Shown: piece by piece, positions 23,421-35,920 of the stretch
Layout of the letters: every line of letters starts with the position of its first letter
Position numbering within the stretch: position 1 is the first letter of the stretch
Source of the DNA: Micropterix aruncella
Lineage: Eukaryota > Arthropoda > Insecta > Lepidoptera > Micropterigidae
Length of the DNA stretch: 64,000 nucleotides
NCBI GenBank assembly: GCA_944548615.1
Contig: OX155957.1
Location: 1,366,275-1,430,274 of the forward strand
Reading direction: 5' to 3'
Translations under genes and position numbers: made by a program
The notes under the pieces: model-generated
The model's input: the letters and a program-made list of their open reading frames with translations, nothing else
Databases searched by the model: none
What the model was told of the DNA's origin: nothing

Positions 23421-24064
23421 ATAATAATAATAATATACTCTTTATTTACACTTGATTATCATATAAAAAGGCGAGCTTATTGCCATATGGCAATGTCTTA
23501 CAACTAACCTAATAACAGTGGTACATGCGCGCATTGTGGAAATAAAGATGATTAAGTTCATCGGCATGAAATACACACCAGTATAGGTATTTAAAACTCA
23601 AAATTCTCAAAGAGAGGATATTAGGAGATGAAGAAGAGAAAGGGAAGAACTGGTTACTTATTTGAAAGGTAGTAATGTTTGAGGAGAGTCTTAATTGACA
23701 GTAAAGAAAGCGAGTTTAGTTATTTTTGCCGGGAGATCATTCCAGAGTCTTGCACCATGAACAAAGAGTAGGAATAGAAATCAGTATTATGACATAGATT
23801 TTTTAGTAAACTGTCAGGGGCTGATCGAAGTACGAGACCGTGGAAACTTAAAGGTTTAAAAAGCTCGAGGAGATAGGATAATGTTGATTGGAAGAGTACA
23901 CGATAAAGAAAAGCAAGTATATGAACGTTTCTACTTTCGCGTACTGGCAACCTTTTTAACTGTGCGCTATATTCGGACACGTGATCATACTTACGTAGAT
24001 AAATCGTATGCATACAAATATACACGAAATTTGTAAAAAATAGAAAACTGGCTTTGTTTTTCAA
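23421..24064 (-). mobile_element. LINE relic, polymerase C-terminus and 3' UTR
   Basis: The minus strand at 23,720-24,064 encodes about 114 residues. DHVSEY, LKRLPVRESRNVHILAFLY, YLLELFKPLSFHGLVLRS and FYSYSLF occur in the order typical of the C-terminal region of LINE polymerases. After a frame break the RLWN-type ending would follow. The 3' UTR matches 12,105-12,250 and ends in an ATT run at about 23,421. The catalytic core is missing. Confidence 0.7.
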
Positions 24065-24184
24065 AACTGCATAATAAGCCGGTCCGTTATATCTCGTATT
24101 TCAGGGCATAAAATTTAATTTACGACGGCTATGATGCTATTCTTCTTTTTTTTTGTGAAAAACAAAGGCACAAAGGCACAAAAA

Positions 24185-24475
24185 AAATAGGCCAACAATT
24201 ACCCCCGCTGCTTATGAGACAGTCTGCGTAGTCTCCAGACTCTTTCAGCAATTAGTCACAGTGCACAACCGATTAACGTCGCCGAACGGTGGGCAAACCA
24301 TCCAATAGCTCCGGGAGACAATCCTCCAGAGAAACGATCCACCAGCCATGAGGCTCAAGACTCGAGAGTCTTACCCTGGGTAGCCTTCTACACAAGGGAG
24401 CTTCTGAATAGGAATTGAATCGTGAGTTGGACCGATCCGAATAAACAATGGATCTTATGGCCGAAACCGTTCGCT
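24185..24475 (-). mobile_element. GC-rich SINE fragment c6 (head B)
   Basis: Only the sense-5' half remains. It includes the GTAGCGAACGGTTTCGG start and a B-box-like GATTCAATTCC. The 3' half is lost near 24,185, next to an A-rich stretch. Confidence 0.65.
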
Positions 24476-24479
24476 ACTG

Positions 24480-25955
24480 AAGTTAAGTCAGTGATGTCCA
24501 TCGGCTCGGCGCCGGCGGTATTAGAGACCAGAGCGCAGCCGCTCACCGCACACGCCGCGCGCACTGTCTCAGTTTTTTTGCGAGGCTCCCGAAACCGTCT
24601 CACTCACTCGGCTCCAAAAAAATCGACCATCAAGTTAAAAAAAAAACGGTGGAAAAAATAACGGGCAATACATCTAGTAATAATATATTATTCCTCACAT
24701 ACTGCGCTTCACAATGTTTCATTAATTATAAGCGTAGGATTTGTAACGTGAGATTTTCATTTTAAAAATTTGCCATTTCATTCATTCACATATCTTTCTC
24801 GTTTTAATTAAGTACATCAATCAGAAACTGCAGGAGTAGCATATTATTATCCGAATGGAGATTTTCGTCTCTGTCTGGCGTGTTTGATGGGCGGCGGGGC
24901 GAGAGGGAGAAAACATTGACCCACATCACGACAGCGTTTATTTAAGCTGGTTGTGTAACCGGCGGAATCTCGCGCGGATCATAAATTTTCCAGAAATATC
25001 GCGGACCGCGCGTTTCCGAATGCTACACCGCTGATTCATCCAGACGCACACGATCTTGGTAACGATTAATAATATCTTAGAAGGCCGCGAGCGAACGATG
25101 CGTCTGCTTTAGCCGCCGTGTGATGTTGAATATTATAATGTGGCGGACCTGTACTAATATTTCGAGCTGTAAAGTATATTTTTAATCAGGCTCGTTTATC
25201 TCAAAGCAAGGTCAAGTGCTAATGTGTAAGAATATCGAACAAATGCTCTTTAGTGCTACCAACTTCTACTTTTCATTTGGAGTATGACGAAGTTATTGAT
25301 TATCGCTTTATTGTGGATATATTACATTCTTTAGTTAGGAGTATGCAACAGTATGGAATCGTAATAATACTTGTATATATATTTTTATTATTTTTTTAAC
25401 CAGTTTTCAAATACAACTTTTGAATTAAATCCAGCCAATCTCCGCTTACCTACTGGAAATTATGATATGGTGACTCTCAGTGCGACTTCTGTGGCTATCT
25501 TGACCATATTATAATATACCTATAAATACTGCAGTTGCATTACTTAAGATTAGGCGGCACAGAAAGCCATCCTTTTGATAATGGGCCCGATTGCGTTTCT
25601 TTGTGAACTAAAACTGAAATTAGTTCTTTGTGAACTAAAACTGAAAACCGAAATCCAACATAATGCAACTATCTGTATAGAGAGCATGCCCCTACACATA
25701 GAAGCTATAATTGCAGCTAAATACTGAGATTCAGTTCAATTCTGTTATTCTACATAATAATTCTATTAATTTACATATTACTTTTGAGAAAAAGAAGGGT
25801 TTGCATAGGAAACTTGTTGTTTTTAAGATTTCGATAAAACACCATTTAAATTAAATCTTTTTTGTGACCTACAACTAATTATTTGTTTCAAAATTTATTT
25901 TATTATATTTATTTATTTTACTCCGCGAGAGAATATTTTAAATTATCTCTGTCAG
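24480..25955. other. Unassigned DNA with CpG-containing patches
   Basis: Patches at 24,490-24,610 and 24,870-25,130 have many CpG dinucleotides, unlike the AT-rich flanks, and match nothing else in the window. They may be single-copy regulatory DNA. No coding frame is convincing. Confidence 0.35.
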
Positions 25956-25960
25956 GTAGC

Positions 25961-26290
25961 GAAAGGTTTCGAGCAGCTTGGTCCGTAAGATCCACGGTGT
26001 TTCGAGGTTCGGCCCAACTCACGTTTTAGCTCCTATTCAGTAGCCTCCTTGAGTGACGGACTTCTCCAGGAACGACTCTCACTTCCCACACGGCTAGTGG
26101 ATCGGTTTAACCTGGGGGATGGCCCTCCGGCGCTACTGGACGGTTTGAGCACCGTGCGGCGTCAGCCAATCGGTTATGACTAATTACTGAAGGAGAGTGG
26201 ATACTAAGGAAATATACTGTCTCCTAAGCAGCGGGGGTGAATGTGACCTTTTGTGATGCCACTCCTGAAAGGACCTAAAGGCCACCCGAT
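25961..26290 (+). mobile_element. GC-rich SINE fragment c7 (head B)
   Basis: The sense-5' half is present, from GTAGCGAAAGGTTTCGAGC to CCACCCGATCA. It stops exactly where the large inverted repeat begins. Confidence 0.65.
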
Positions 26291-27500
26291 CACCCTTCAT
26301 CCAATTATCTCAAAAATTAAGCAATCATCCTTATTTACACGTAAAATCACTCGAATACTTATTATTTCAAGGGAAATAACTGACAAGACGAGCTACTTGA
26401 CAGATGGAAGAATTTAAAATTTCGAATTTCGTTTTTTTATTTTCTAAAGGTGCGATATAAAGAAGCTGCGATCAATAATATTCAGCTGAAAAATTAAAAC
26501 TAAATGCGTGACATCAAAGAAAGGAAGTAGTCAGCTCTTTCCTATTAGTTGGAAAGTTTACCTTTAACCTAAATGGATTATTTACAATGAAGGAAACATA
26601 AAATATGTAAAAATTCAATATTTTGAAATATTTGATAGTTTTGTGTATATATTCTTTTTAGAATTGATTAAATAGATGATTATAAAGTAAATAATTATAA
26701 AACCCACTTACATCGTGACGAAGGACTCCCTTGGTGGGATTCGGGAATGCTTTGGTGTAACAAACGAGAATGATAGATGTCTCTCACTTGCGGAAAGAGA
26801 AGTAGGTTTAGTTGGGCCCATTTTACAACTATACAACTAGTAACGCTCACCCTTCAGCGTTACTTTTTTTAGTTTTAATTTTTCAGCTGAATATTATTGA
26901 TCGCAGCTTCTTTATATCGCACCTTTAGAAAATAAAAAAACGAAATTCGAAATTTTAAATTCTTCCATCTGTCAAGTAGCTCGTCTTGTCCGCTATTTCC
27001 CTTGAAATAATAAGTATTCGAGTGATTTTACGTGTAAATAAGGATGATTGCTTAATTTTTGAGATAATTGGATGAAGGGTGAGCGTTACTAGTTGTGAAA
27101 TGGGCCCAACTAAACCTACTTCTCTTTCCGCAAGTGAGAGACATCTATCATTCTCGTTTGTTACACCAAAGCATTCCCGAATCCCACCAAGGGAGCCCTT
27201 CGTCACGATGTAAGTGGCTTTTATAATTATTTACTTTATAATCATCTATTTATTCAATTCTAAAAAGAATGTATACACAAAACTATCAAATATTTCAAAA
27301 TATTAAATTTTTACATATTTTATGTTTCCTTCATTGTAAATAATCCATTTAGGTTAAAGGTAAACTTTCCAACTAATAGGAAAGAGCTGACTGCTTCCTT
27401 TCATGTCACGCATTTAGTTTTAATTTTTCAGCTGAATATTATTGATCGCAGCTTCTTTATATAGCACCTTTAGAAAATAAAAAAACGAAATTCGAAATTT
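26291..27500. repeat. Large, nearly identical nested inverted repeat
   Basis: The segment 26,416-26,854 is repeated in inverted orientation at 27,075-27,500. The segment 26,291-26,504 is repeated in inverted orientation at 26,869-27,081. A ~90 bp block containing TTTTTCAGCTGAATATTATT therefore occurs three times (about 26,416-26,504 inverted; 26,869-26,960 and 27,412-27,500 direct). Identity between arms looks to be above 95 percent, far higher than for surrounding repeats. A transcript across it would fold into a long double-stranded RNA. No protein is encoded. Confidence 0.85.
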
Positions 27501-28570
27501 TTAATTTATATATATATTTTTCTTCTTTCATTTTATTGTGCATATGGAGGTTTTTTATTTTTATTTCGATTTAATGGCAGATTGATAATCGATGGCTTAA
27601 TCTTCAAAAGGTGCTAACTCCCCTGTTCATCAAAATACCTTTTTTTTATTGTAGCATTTTTTTTTGTCTCTAAGTTGGAAAATGAAACAACTGCCTAAAA
27701 TTTTAAAAAAATCTTAGGAAGGAAAAGCTATCAAATGGACTTTTGGAATTCTTATAATGGTAATATAATATATAAAAAATACGTTTTAACACTCCCTTAA
27801 ACGGAGTTAAAGCTTTGAAAATTAAGGCCTCGATTTGGTTTTACATTGCCATGATTTATTTTATAAACTCAAAAAATTGATTCAAATATTTTTATTTTTA
27901 CTATTTTTTATAATTTTAAAAACTGCTATCAAAAAAAGCTTTTATTATTGTTATTGTGGGGTGTAAAAGAAAGAATACATGACAGTAATTCATTAAAGAT
28001 AATTATAAATAACTCGGCGGTTCTCATAAACGATTTAAATACTTTTGATGACAGCTCGTAACTTACTTAGCATCCGGAAAGCTAAACGCTATCCGCTCAG
28101 TGGCGAAATGGCTGCTGCTTGTCGCTGCGGTTCGTGTAAATCCACTTTTATATAGTTGTGCTCGATTTAAATAAGTGCTGGCAGTGATCGCACACGAGAC
28201 TTTTTAAAAATATAATTATTATATACAAACGAAACCGTATAAATTACGTGGTAGCCGAAATTATAACTGACGCAGGCAAGACTGTTATTTAACTCGAGAA
28301 AGAAAATGATATTTCAGTTCATTCGTATGTATGAGTGAATCAGGCGTGCGGACGATCCGACGGTTTTATAAGATGTTTGCTTAGTATACATGCTGGAATA
28401 ATGGAATATTAGATTCCTTTATTTATATATAATTGCGTAGGAGTTTGAGAAGATATGAAAGATATATAATTAGACACTTTTCATATAATAACATATTATT
28501 TCTTCAATAGCAGCTAAAGGTCTCGATATAAAAATGATCTTCAAGCCGCTGTATATTGTGATTGTGTGTA
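27500..28570. other. No gene recognised
   Basis: The sequence is AT-rich with T-runs. A CpG-containing patch with TTTTATATAG lies near 28,080-28,240, but no start or splice signal ties it to a gene. Confidence 0.4.
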
Positions 28571-28574
28571 AAAT

Positions 28575-28702
28575 ATCAACGAACGAAGCTATCGGTCAGC
28601 CTACGTTGGGCAAACGAAACAGCACATAGGTACTCAACTGATGGAACATATCAAAACGTTAGGCGAAAAAAATCAGAGATTTGTAAACACGTATTGAAGA
28701 AG
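28575..28702 (+). mobile_element. Penelope-like GIY-YIG endonuclease trace
   Basis: One frame reads AYVGQTKQHIGTQLMEHIKT. This resembles the start of the GIY-YIG endonuclease in Penelope-like elements, with YVG-QTK, a later R/T-x-x-EH block and a stop soon after. Only about 40 residues remain. Chance similarity is possible. Confidence 0.4.
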
Positions 28703-28944
28703 AAGAAGAAGCAGAAGTATACATTCATTTTCGAGAGTAATGTTCAAAATGGTAATTTACAACGTCTGCCTAACTAGGCCGAAGCCCGTACCAAGGTAGA
28801 CTCGAATAGGTTACTTGAAGTTTTGTATTGTGCGCATACTTATCAAAGTATTATAACTGACAAAAAGAAAAAAATAAATAAAATAAATCTAACAGCTCTA
28901 ATAAATAGGTAGAATGTATTTCAAGACGTCTTTCTCCTCAAGAT

Positions 28945-29346
28945 ATGCAAGGGCTGAAAAATAAAGCACTAGATGCAAGTTTAGAACTCGAAAACCTCAA
29001 TGCAAGCATATTTTGTGTCGGCGAATCGTGGTACCACGAAAGTGAAAAAAATACTGTAAATGTCTCTGGATTCATACTACGCTGCTTTACAAGAGACCAT
29101 CATATTAGGGGTGGATCTGCTATTTTTGTAAAATCGGGTGTATTATTTAAAAATCGTGAAGATATTTGCAAACTTTCCATTGAGATGGTAATCGAAATTA
29201 GCTGCTGTATATATCTTTCGGAGCTATCTTCGTATGTTCTTTGCTTATATAGAAGTCCGGAGTCAGATTTTAACACCTTCTTTCCTCCATGCAATGACAC
29301 ATTAGTAAGGTCATTAATGTATGTACCTTTCAGAACTGTACAGTAA
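28945..29346 (+). pseudogene. LINE endonuclease domain fragment
   Basis: The frame encodes the N-terminal half of an APE-type endonuclease. It shows CVGESWYHESE (the Glu motif normally TE.WL), FTRDHHIRGGSAIFVK (normally HGG.AIYV) and LYRSPESDF (YRSP). The frame ends after about 130 residues. No reverse transcriptase follows, so the copy is truncated at its 3' side. The TE-to-ES change suggests loss of activity. Confidence 0.7.
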
Positions 29347-29734
29347 TATATCTTTCAAAACTCACTTTACCGTTTATTTTGGTATCTTGTGAGCTATTCG
29401 TACATATTGTGACTGCTTTTTTAGCGCAATTACCCACTGGGTACAGTTTCAAATCTCCGGTGTACTTACTATCCAAAGAACAATTTACTTTGCAGTTGAA
29501 GCAGTTGAAGTAAGACGAACTCCGAACTTCAATAGAGATGACGGTTTCAATCCCACTACTACGTGGAAACCTCTTCCTTTAATTTTCTCAATGCCTATCG
29601 CCGGAAGCGAGGACGTAATACAAGAAAGAGTGTGTGTTTTGTGCACGGCGGATTTTTCAAAATTCACCCTCTCAACTCGCCGTCCTATCACCTTTATAAT
29701 CTGTGTAGTTACGGCATAACTAGAGCTGTCAAAT

Positions 29735-31020
29735 ACAACGGGCGAACCCGTCACCTCATGAAGTTTTAACGATACTGGATCGTTCTGTCTCCCGTTAGGT
29801 GAGCATCAAAGACTTGAGACAAAAATAGTCCACTGTCTAGTTACGCCACTCGCCCGTAATACGCCAACGCCTTACCGCGAGATAACCAGATTAATCAACA
29901 TCTTGCGGTGTCGACTACAACGGGCGAGCCCGTCACCACAGGACGTTTTAACGATTAGTCGTTCTGTCGCCCTGCAGTGAACGTAGAAGACTTTGGACAG
30001 TACAATTCTACGTCCAGCTACGTCACAACCCGTGAGAGTCCAACGCCTTACCGCGAGTGAGCCAGGAATAAACCCGGCGGGCTCGGGATACTCGCGCCCT
30101 CACTTCCAATTGTGAACAGATTTCTCCGGTCTCTCGATTGGTTCCGAGTTCGAGGTCGCTTGCGCGGTCCTCTCCCTTACGAAGCGGTGAAACGGAGTGC
30201 ACCGAATCTTTCGCGGACCAAGGCGTCCTTTGCCCGACTCTGAACCGGGATCGGATGGCCAATGGTCATTTCAAAAGCAGTCGCCGTAAGGTAGACAACT
30301 ACCCCCGCTCTATAGGAAACAATACAGTTCCCAGACTCCCACGATTGTTAGTCGGAGAGCACAATCGATTGGCTTGCGCCGCTCGGTGCGCAGACCGTCC
30401 AGGAGCGCCAGAGGATTGATTCCCAGGGGAGACTGGTTGACCCAGTGTCCTACCCAGGCTCGCACCCCATGCGTGGAGGCCATCGGATGGCTGTTGACCC
30501 GTGAGTATGACCGACCCTGAAACAGATTAATCAACAAACGGGCCGACACTCGCGCCCTTACTTCCAGTTGTAACCAGATTAATTCGGTCTCCCGACTGGT
30601 TAGGAGTTCAAGGTCGCTTGCGCGGTCCTCTCCCTTACTCTCCCGGTGTCAACCGAATCTATCGCGGACCACGGCATCCTTTGCCCGGTTGTTCATCCGG
30701 AATCGGGTAGCCGATGGTCGTTTCAAGAGCAGTCGCCGTAAGGTCAACAACCAACCCCACTCTATAGGAAACAGTACTGTTTCCAGACTCCCTCGACTGT
30801 TAGTCAGAATGCACAATCAATTGGCCTACGCCGTACAGTGCGCAGACCGTCCATGAGCGCCAGAAGATTGACTCCTGGAGGAAACTAGCCCTCAGTCCAG
30901 AGTCCTACCCGGGCTCGCGCTTCATGCGTGGAGGCCGCCGAATGGGTGTTGACCCGTTAGTGTGACCGACCCTGAACAAATGGGTTTTCGTGGCCAATTC
31001 AGCAAGGGCCCATTAGCACC
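29735..31020 (-). mobile_element. GC-rich SINE copy c8a (head A), split by c8b
   Basis: The outer copy is 30,537-31,020 (sense 5' part, starting GCTAATGGGCCCTTGCTG) joined to 29,735-29,900 (sense 3' part, with the ACGGGTTCGCCCGT hairpin). A second copy occupies 29,901-30,522. The join is seamless once the insert and one copy of its duplication are removed. Confidence 0.8.
29901..30522 (-). mobile_element. GC-rich SINE copy c8b nested in c8a
   Basis: A 622 bp copy is flanked by an exact 14 bp direct repeat, CAGATTAATCAACA, at 29,887-29,900 and 30,523-30,536. It lacks about 50 bp of the sense-5' end while the 3' end (GTCGACACCGCAAGA) is complete. This indicates that the head end is the 5' end and that 5' truncation occurred at integration. 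Confidence 0.85.
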
Positions 31021-31640
31021 GAAGAACAATGAACAACGAACAACGAATGGCGATTGACAAAACCTTGGACGATGGCGATTGAAAAATCGCCTAAACGTCG
31101 GGTGCTATAAACATCAAGCGGTAAATTAATTGTATCTTATTTACAAGACAGAGATGCTTTATGGGAGCTTTGCTTTTCAAATCTTTCAGATAACGTCTTA
31201 ATTACCATTATAGTTCTCTTCATAAATAATTAAATCCGACCTTGCTCCGATATATTAGAAGTTTACAAAGTTTACAAAGAGCCAAGTTTAGATTTATGTT
31301 TCGGCTTCAAGAAGAGCTCTTTTATTGCTTTGTTTGATGTGTAGCAAATTCATCGTGGGTTTTAATGATGTGTGAAACAACGCGATTTGTATCGGACAGT
31401 ATACTTCCAAAGGAAAATTTAATACGGTCGCTGTCGAATGAATTATGCATGGCTCATTGGTAAAAACATGTCCCTTCCCGTCCTCCGCAATTCGATGAAT
31501 GAAATATGACTCATAACAGAGATGAATTTACAACAAAAACAAATATCAATTATGATTAAATCATAATTGCTATTATAAATACATTATATCAGGAATATTT
31601 ACTTTCATTTATTTTATATACCAGTAGCAAGTTGTAAGGA
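31020..31640. other. No gene recognised
   Basis: Moderately AT-rich DNA that begins with GAACAATGAACAACGAACAACG short repeats. No coding or structural signal is supported. Confidence 0.4.
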
Positions 31641-32289
31641 ATTACAATAGTCTAGGAATTACAATAGACAATAAACTTCAATAGGGTCCTCATATTGAAT
31701 TATTAGCTGGAAGACTTAGCTCGGCAGCATTTGCGGTACGTCAAATAAGGCAACTAACTGATGAAGCTACTGCCAGAACTGTCTATTTCAGCTACTTCCA
31801 TAGTTAATGTCGTATGGGATTTTGCTCTGGGGCCGCGCAGCCGATATGCAAACGATATTTACTTCGCAGAAAAGAGCCATACGATCCATTTATTGTTTAA
31901 ACTCCCGAGCATCGCTAAAAGAGAGATTTAAAGAGATCAATATTCTGACGGTTTATGGTCAGTATATATTCGATAAATAATGTATGTTCGTAAAAACTTG
32001 CACAGGTTCCGTAGGTTGGGTGACATTCACAATAGGAACACCAGGTTCAAAAATAAACAAGCAATTACGGGCTCTAGGTTAGCAAAAGTGAGTAAATCTT
32101 TCATTGGAGACGGTGTTCGCTTTTATAACACTTTGCCTGAGGAACTAACCCTTTTACCAGACACTAAATTTAGAAAAAATGTTAAAGATACTTTGTGCTT
32201 TAAAGGCTATTATAAAATTGAAGGTTTTTTAAGCGATACATTGGTCTGGTCAAGTCGTTTTTGTGTAACATAGCTATGAAAACCATTTG

Positions 32290-32320
<31 letters not shown>
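31640..32320 (+). mobile_element. LINE relic, polymerase C-terminus
   Basis: Read with two or three frame breaks, the plus strand gives GITIDNKL, RTVYFSYFHS, GILLWGRAAD, QKRAIRSIY and then, in the frame at 31,980-32,273, RNTRFKNKQA and FYNTLPEEL. These are the thumb and tail of a jockey/CR1-like polymerase, and the order matches the intact copy at 42.7 kb. A TTATTATTATT run follows at 32,299. It is dead and 5' truncated. Confidence 0.7.
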
Positions 32321-32572
32321 CTATTACGTAAAGCCATTGATTATATAGTGTAGTAATCAATGGTAAAGCCTACAAGCAAGGCATAAATGTCTAGAAACAT
32401 AAGACCTTCGGAAATTACTGTAAGTCTACTTCGAATAAAAATCTATCTATCTATCTATCTATCTCAGTTGTAGGTAGCGAAATACGTCCAAATTGACATA
32501 CTTTTTGTCAAAAGTTCGCAAAGATTTTTTTTAATCGTAATTTTAAAGCGTAATCTTTATTGTCTTATTCAT

Positions 32573-33070
32573 GTGCTAAGGCATACCCGGCAACGAAGAG
32601 GCCGACAGACTGGCAAAACTGGGCACACTGGAATGCCCGGTGGAGCCATTTGTAGGGGTTTCCTTCGCTACAGGCAAGAATATCATCAGGTACTGCTTGG
32701 AGCAGGAGCATCGCGCATCCTGGAAACAGAGCCAGGGATGTCGCCAGGCATAAGCCATGATGGAGCAACCACTACAAAAGAAAACCAAGGCCCTACTTGA
32801 CATGAGCAAGAAGAACCTTAGAACCACTATCGGTCTCCTCACCGGACACACGACCCTTAGAGCATATCTATTCAACCTTCGCTTGACCGAGAGCAAGGAC
32901 TGCCGAATATGTGGCGATGAACCTGAAGACATCATATACATCGTTGGTAGCTGCCCAGGCCTCGCCGCTAAAAGACACAGTTTACTGGGACGAGCCTTTT
33001 TCGAACCTAGCGATCTGCCCAGGGCTAGAAACAAGCCCCCCACTCCATCTACTACTACTACTACTTCTAC
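32573..33070 (+). pseudogene. LINE RNase H and zinc-binding tail
   Basis: The frame through 32,580 reads GIPGNEEADRLAKLG, the last motif of a retroelement RNase H. After an in-frame TAA near 32,751 it continues through LLTGHTTLRAYLFNL and CRICGDEPED, then SCPGLA. This tail pattern follows RNase H in I/LOA/R1-related LINEs. A CTACTACTACTA run near 33,050 may be the 3' tail. No RT domain is attached. Confidence 0.7.
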
Positions 33071-33099
33071 TATTCATGTGCTCTTTTAAAACCAAGTTA

Positions 33100-34250
33100 C
33101 TGGAAATTTAATCTTTAATGTAGCGTAACACGTATTATTAAACACTTAAATTTAAATCCTTTACAAATAAGTGCATCCACAGTGGATGATCACAATCACA
33201 TACGTATAATATTTTCATACATGTATGGGAATATATTTAGCGAGTGAAAGTTTTAGTCGTCTTAGCATCTGCATATAATACTTAAGCCCAAATTTGACGT
33301 TTTACGCACCTGAACCACGGGTTCGTTTCTCAGCTAAGAGCGGGGTTGGGCCAAGCGCCGAGTGGCGCAAGTATTTCATTAAAATGTATGGCCGAATTTT
33401 ATTATTATTTAGTAGTGTATCTTCCAACCAAAACTTCACAATGTGATCCCGTCTATTTCTTTGCGTGTGCTCTCATTTCAGATATTTTTCTCAGGTCTTA
33501 TGTATGTCTCCTTAATGTGAGATCTCTTGTACGGCCAATGGGGATGGAATCTAAAGGGCCCTCTTCACAATGGCCGATGATGGCCAATCTTGCTAAGGTG
33601 GAAGCGAGTCGGCACCACTATGAAGTCAGAAAAATGTATAGGAAAGAGCGAGAGGGACATAGGCGATGCGGCCATCGCTGGCGAATGTGTGGAGCGGCAT
33701 AACGTGGATTGCAGCGGCCTCTTGTATGGAAGTGCGGCAAAAAGTCCTTAACTTCTAAATTATTTGAGATATTCCATTTTTTTCTGTGAAATTAATGTTT
33801 CCTATAGCCGCTTCATATGACATATTCAAATACAGTGTTGCCACAGAACCCTGAAAATATAAATGATAATTGAATCATGTCAAGAGCATTCGATTCCACA
33901 TAATGCATTTTATGTGGTATAAAATAACATATTTATCTCAAATACTATCAAGCTTCCTCAAACTGAGACCTTGTCAGACAAATTATAGTCATAAAAACAT
34001 ATAATCAGTAATATTACATTAAAAACTTATTCCTCTAAAAAGCCCTTACATCATCATATATCTATCTTTTACTTTTTAAAAGTGGGCCTAAGGTGTGCCA
34101 TCCCACGGTCTGATGACGTCATCATAAGGTTCATAACATCCTTATTAGTAGCCACTCTGCTGCGATTCCTGGATTGTCGCATGCGATTTTTCTTGTGGTT
34201 CTTACCTGAACTGATCGATACCGCTGATAGGGCGTGTACCTCACTATCTT
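33100..34250. other. No gene recognised
   Basis: A 118-codon frame at 33,346-33,702 shows no family motif. A TGATGACGTCATCA-like palindrome lies near 34,111-34,125. Otherwise it is AT-rich. Confidence 0.4.
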
Positions 34251-34270
34251 ACGTATCTTATGTATATTAG

Positions 34271-34799
34271 ATACTAATCGGCAGCCTCCTCGCGCGGAAG
34301 GCTACCTCGGTAAGACCTTCGCGTCTCATACTTCACGGCTGGTGGATCGGTTTCCCCCGGTGGATTTCCTCCCTGCGCTACTGGACGGTTTGCTCACCGT
34401 TCGGCGAGGCCAATCGATTGTGCTCTCTGACTAATTGCTGAAGGAGTCTGGGGACTATGGAAATATACTGTCTCATAAGCAGCGAGGGTGGATGTTTTGA
34501 GTGGGGGTGGATCTTGAAATGACCAAATGGCATTCGGGAGGTTGGAGGAATCCTGATGGTTAATTCCAGACGGAGATATCCTTCCAAAATTGGGGTACCT
34601 TCCACTGGGTACCTTTCCCGGAGCCTCGCCGTAAGGCGTTGGCCTCTGTCGGGCATGTTGGCTTATCTGGACAGTCGATTTGTATCGTCCAAAGTCATCT
34701 ACGCTCACCTCACGGGAGAACGATCACTGTCGTTAAAACTTCCTGAGATGACGGATTCGTCCGTTGTAGCTGACTCTTATTGATGGAGCGATTTGATGC
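34271..34799 (+). mobile_element. GC-rich SINE copy c9 (head B, 5' truncated)
   Basis: The copy starts inside the head (AATCGGCAGCCTCC) and runs to GTAGCTGACTC and a short tail. It lies between TATCTTATGTATATTAG (34,254-34,270) and TATCTAACGTATATTAG (34,800-34,816), a 17 bp duplication with three differences. The 3' hairpin is ACGGATTCGTCCGT. Both sides of one pair have changed together relative to ACGGGTTCGCCCGT. Confidence 0.8.
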
Positions 34800-34816
34800 T
34801 ATCTAACGTATATTAG

Positions 34817-35676
34817 GCCACTTCAATGATCTGCGAAAAGCTGACATGATGTCGAATTTCCGCAGGTCATAAAGATGACATATGCACTCGTTTTGAAGCC
34901 GCTTCAATTTATTGAGTAGTTCTTCCTTCATTCAGATACGCAATATCTGCAGAGTCGATTATGGGTAACATTAAGGTGGATGATCACATTGTTTTGTATC
35001 ATTTGTTAAATCTTCTTTGGCGGAACCGCAAGAATGTGAATAATATGTATTTTCATTATTTCTCTGTGTGCCATTAACACAATGCTTATGTCATTGTATT
35101 TACACTCGATTTGAAAAGTGACTGTAGCAAGGACGCCACTGTCAGTTCTGACGGCTGGTATGCAAGATTTATGATGATTCGCATTTCGCATTTCTCGATG
35201 TTCGCGCAGAATAATTCCTCTCTAACAGTTATTTATTTATACCCAGGAAATACAAATAGATATTTTAAAAATGATGTAGGTAACTAGCGATTCTAGCGAG
35301 TCTACGGCCATAGTGAACGGGCCTCCGATTCTTAAATGTAATATACGTAAAATATTTTTATGAAGGAGGTAATACCAGATATCCTATAGACGAATCATGG
35401 GACCTATTTAGGTGAGCTATGAACACGATGCTGTAGTATAACGTATTGAATTTATTTTGATTATATTATAAGTATAATTATGAAACTTAAGGCAACAAAC
35501 AGCTGGAAATAACAGTATTGTATTAAAAATGCTATTGATAATTAAGATAAAAAACGAATTTACCGCGTGAAGTTTGTAACACTCAATGTTTCGGCGACGT
35601 TTGCGATAATAAATTAATAGTTTAAAAAAACACTTAAAACATGCTTTTATAAATGCACGTAAAACCAAAAAAAAAA
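34817..35676. other. No gene recognised
   Basis: AT-rich DNA. Open frames of 61-83 codons on the minus strand show no motif. Confidence 0.35.
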
Positions 35677-35920
35677 CCTTGAAACTTAATCGTGGTCAAA
35701 GTTCATTACAAGACCTTTCTAACAAGTGCAAACACGGCTATGATACGATATTCCATCATGGAATGCCAGTGCCTATCTTCCGGCTTCATCATCAGACCTT
35801 GAAACCTAATCGTGGTCAAAGTTCATTCCAAGACTTTTCTAACAAGTCCAAACACAGCTATGATACGATGTTCCATCATGAAGTTCCAGTTCTTATCTTC
35901 CGACTCCATCATCAGATCAG
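35677..35920. repeat. 120 bp minisatellite, two units
   Basis: Two direct units of 120 bp start at 35,677 and 35,797 and each begins CCTTGAAACYTAATCGTGG. They share TCATCATCAGA-type blocks with the array at 56.4-56.8 kb. Confidence 0.8.

Noticed and set aside
26955..27206. 83-codon frame within the inverted repeat
   Set aside because: The matching frame in the inverted copy does not suggest a protein, and the region is a repeat structure.
35677..35920. Tandem 120 bp units as a CRISPR array
   Set aside because: Units are contiguous direct repeats without distinct spacers, and the DNA is eukaryotic.
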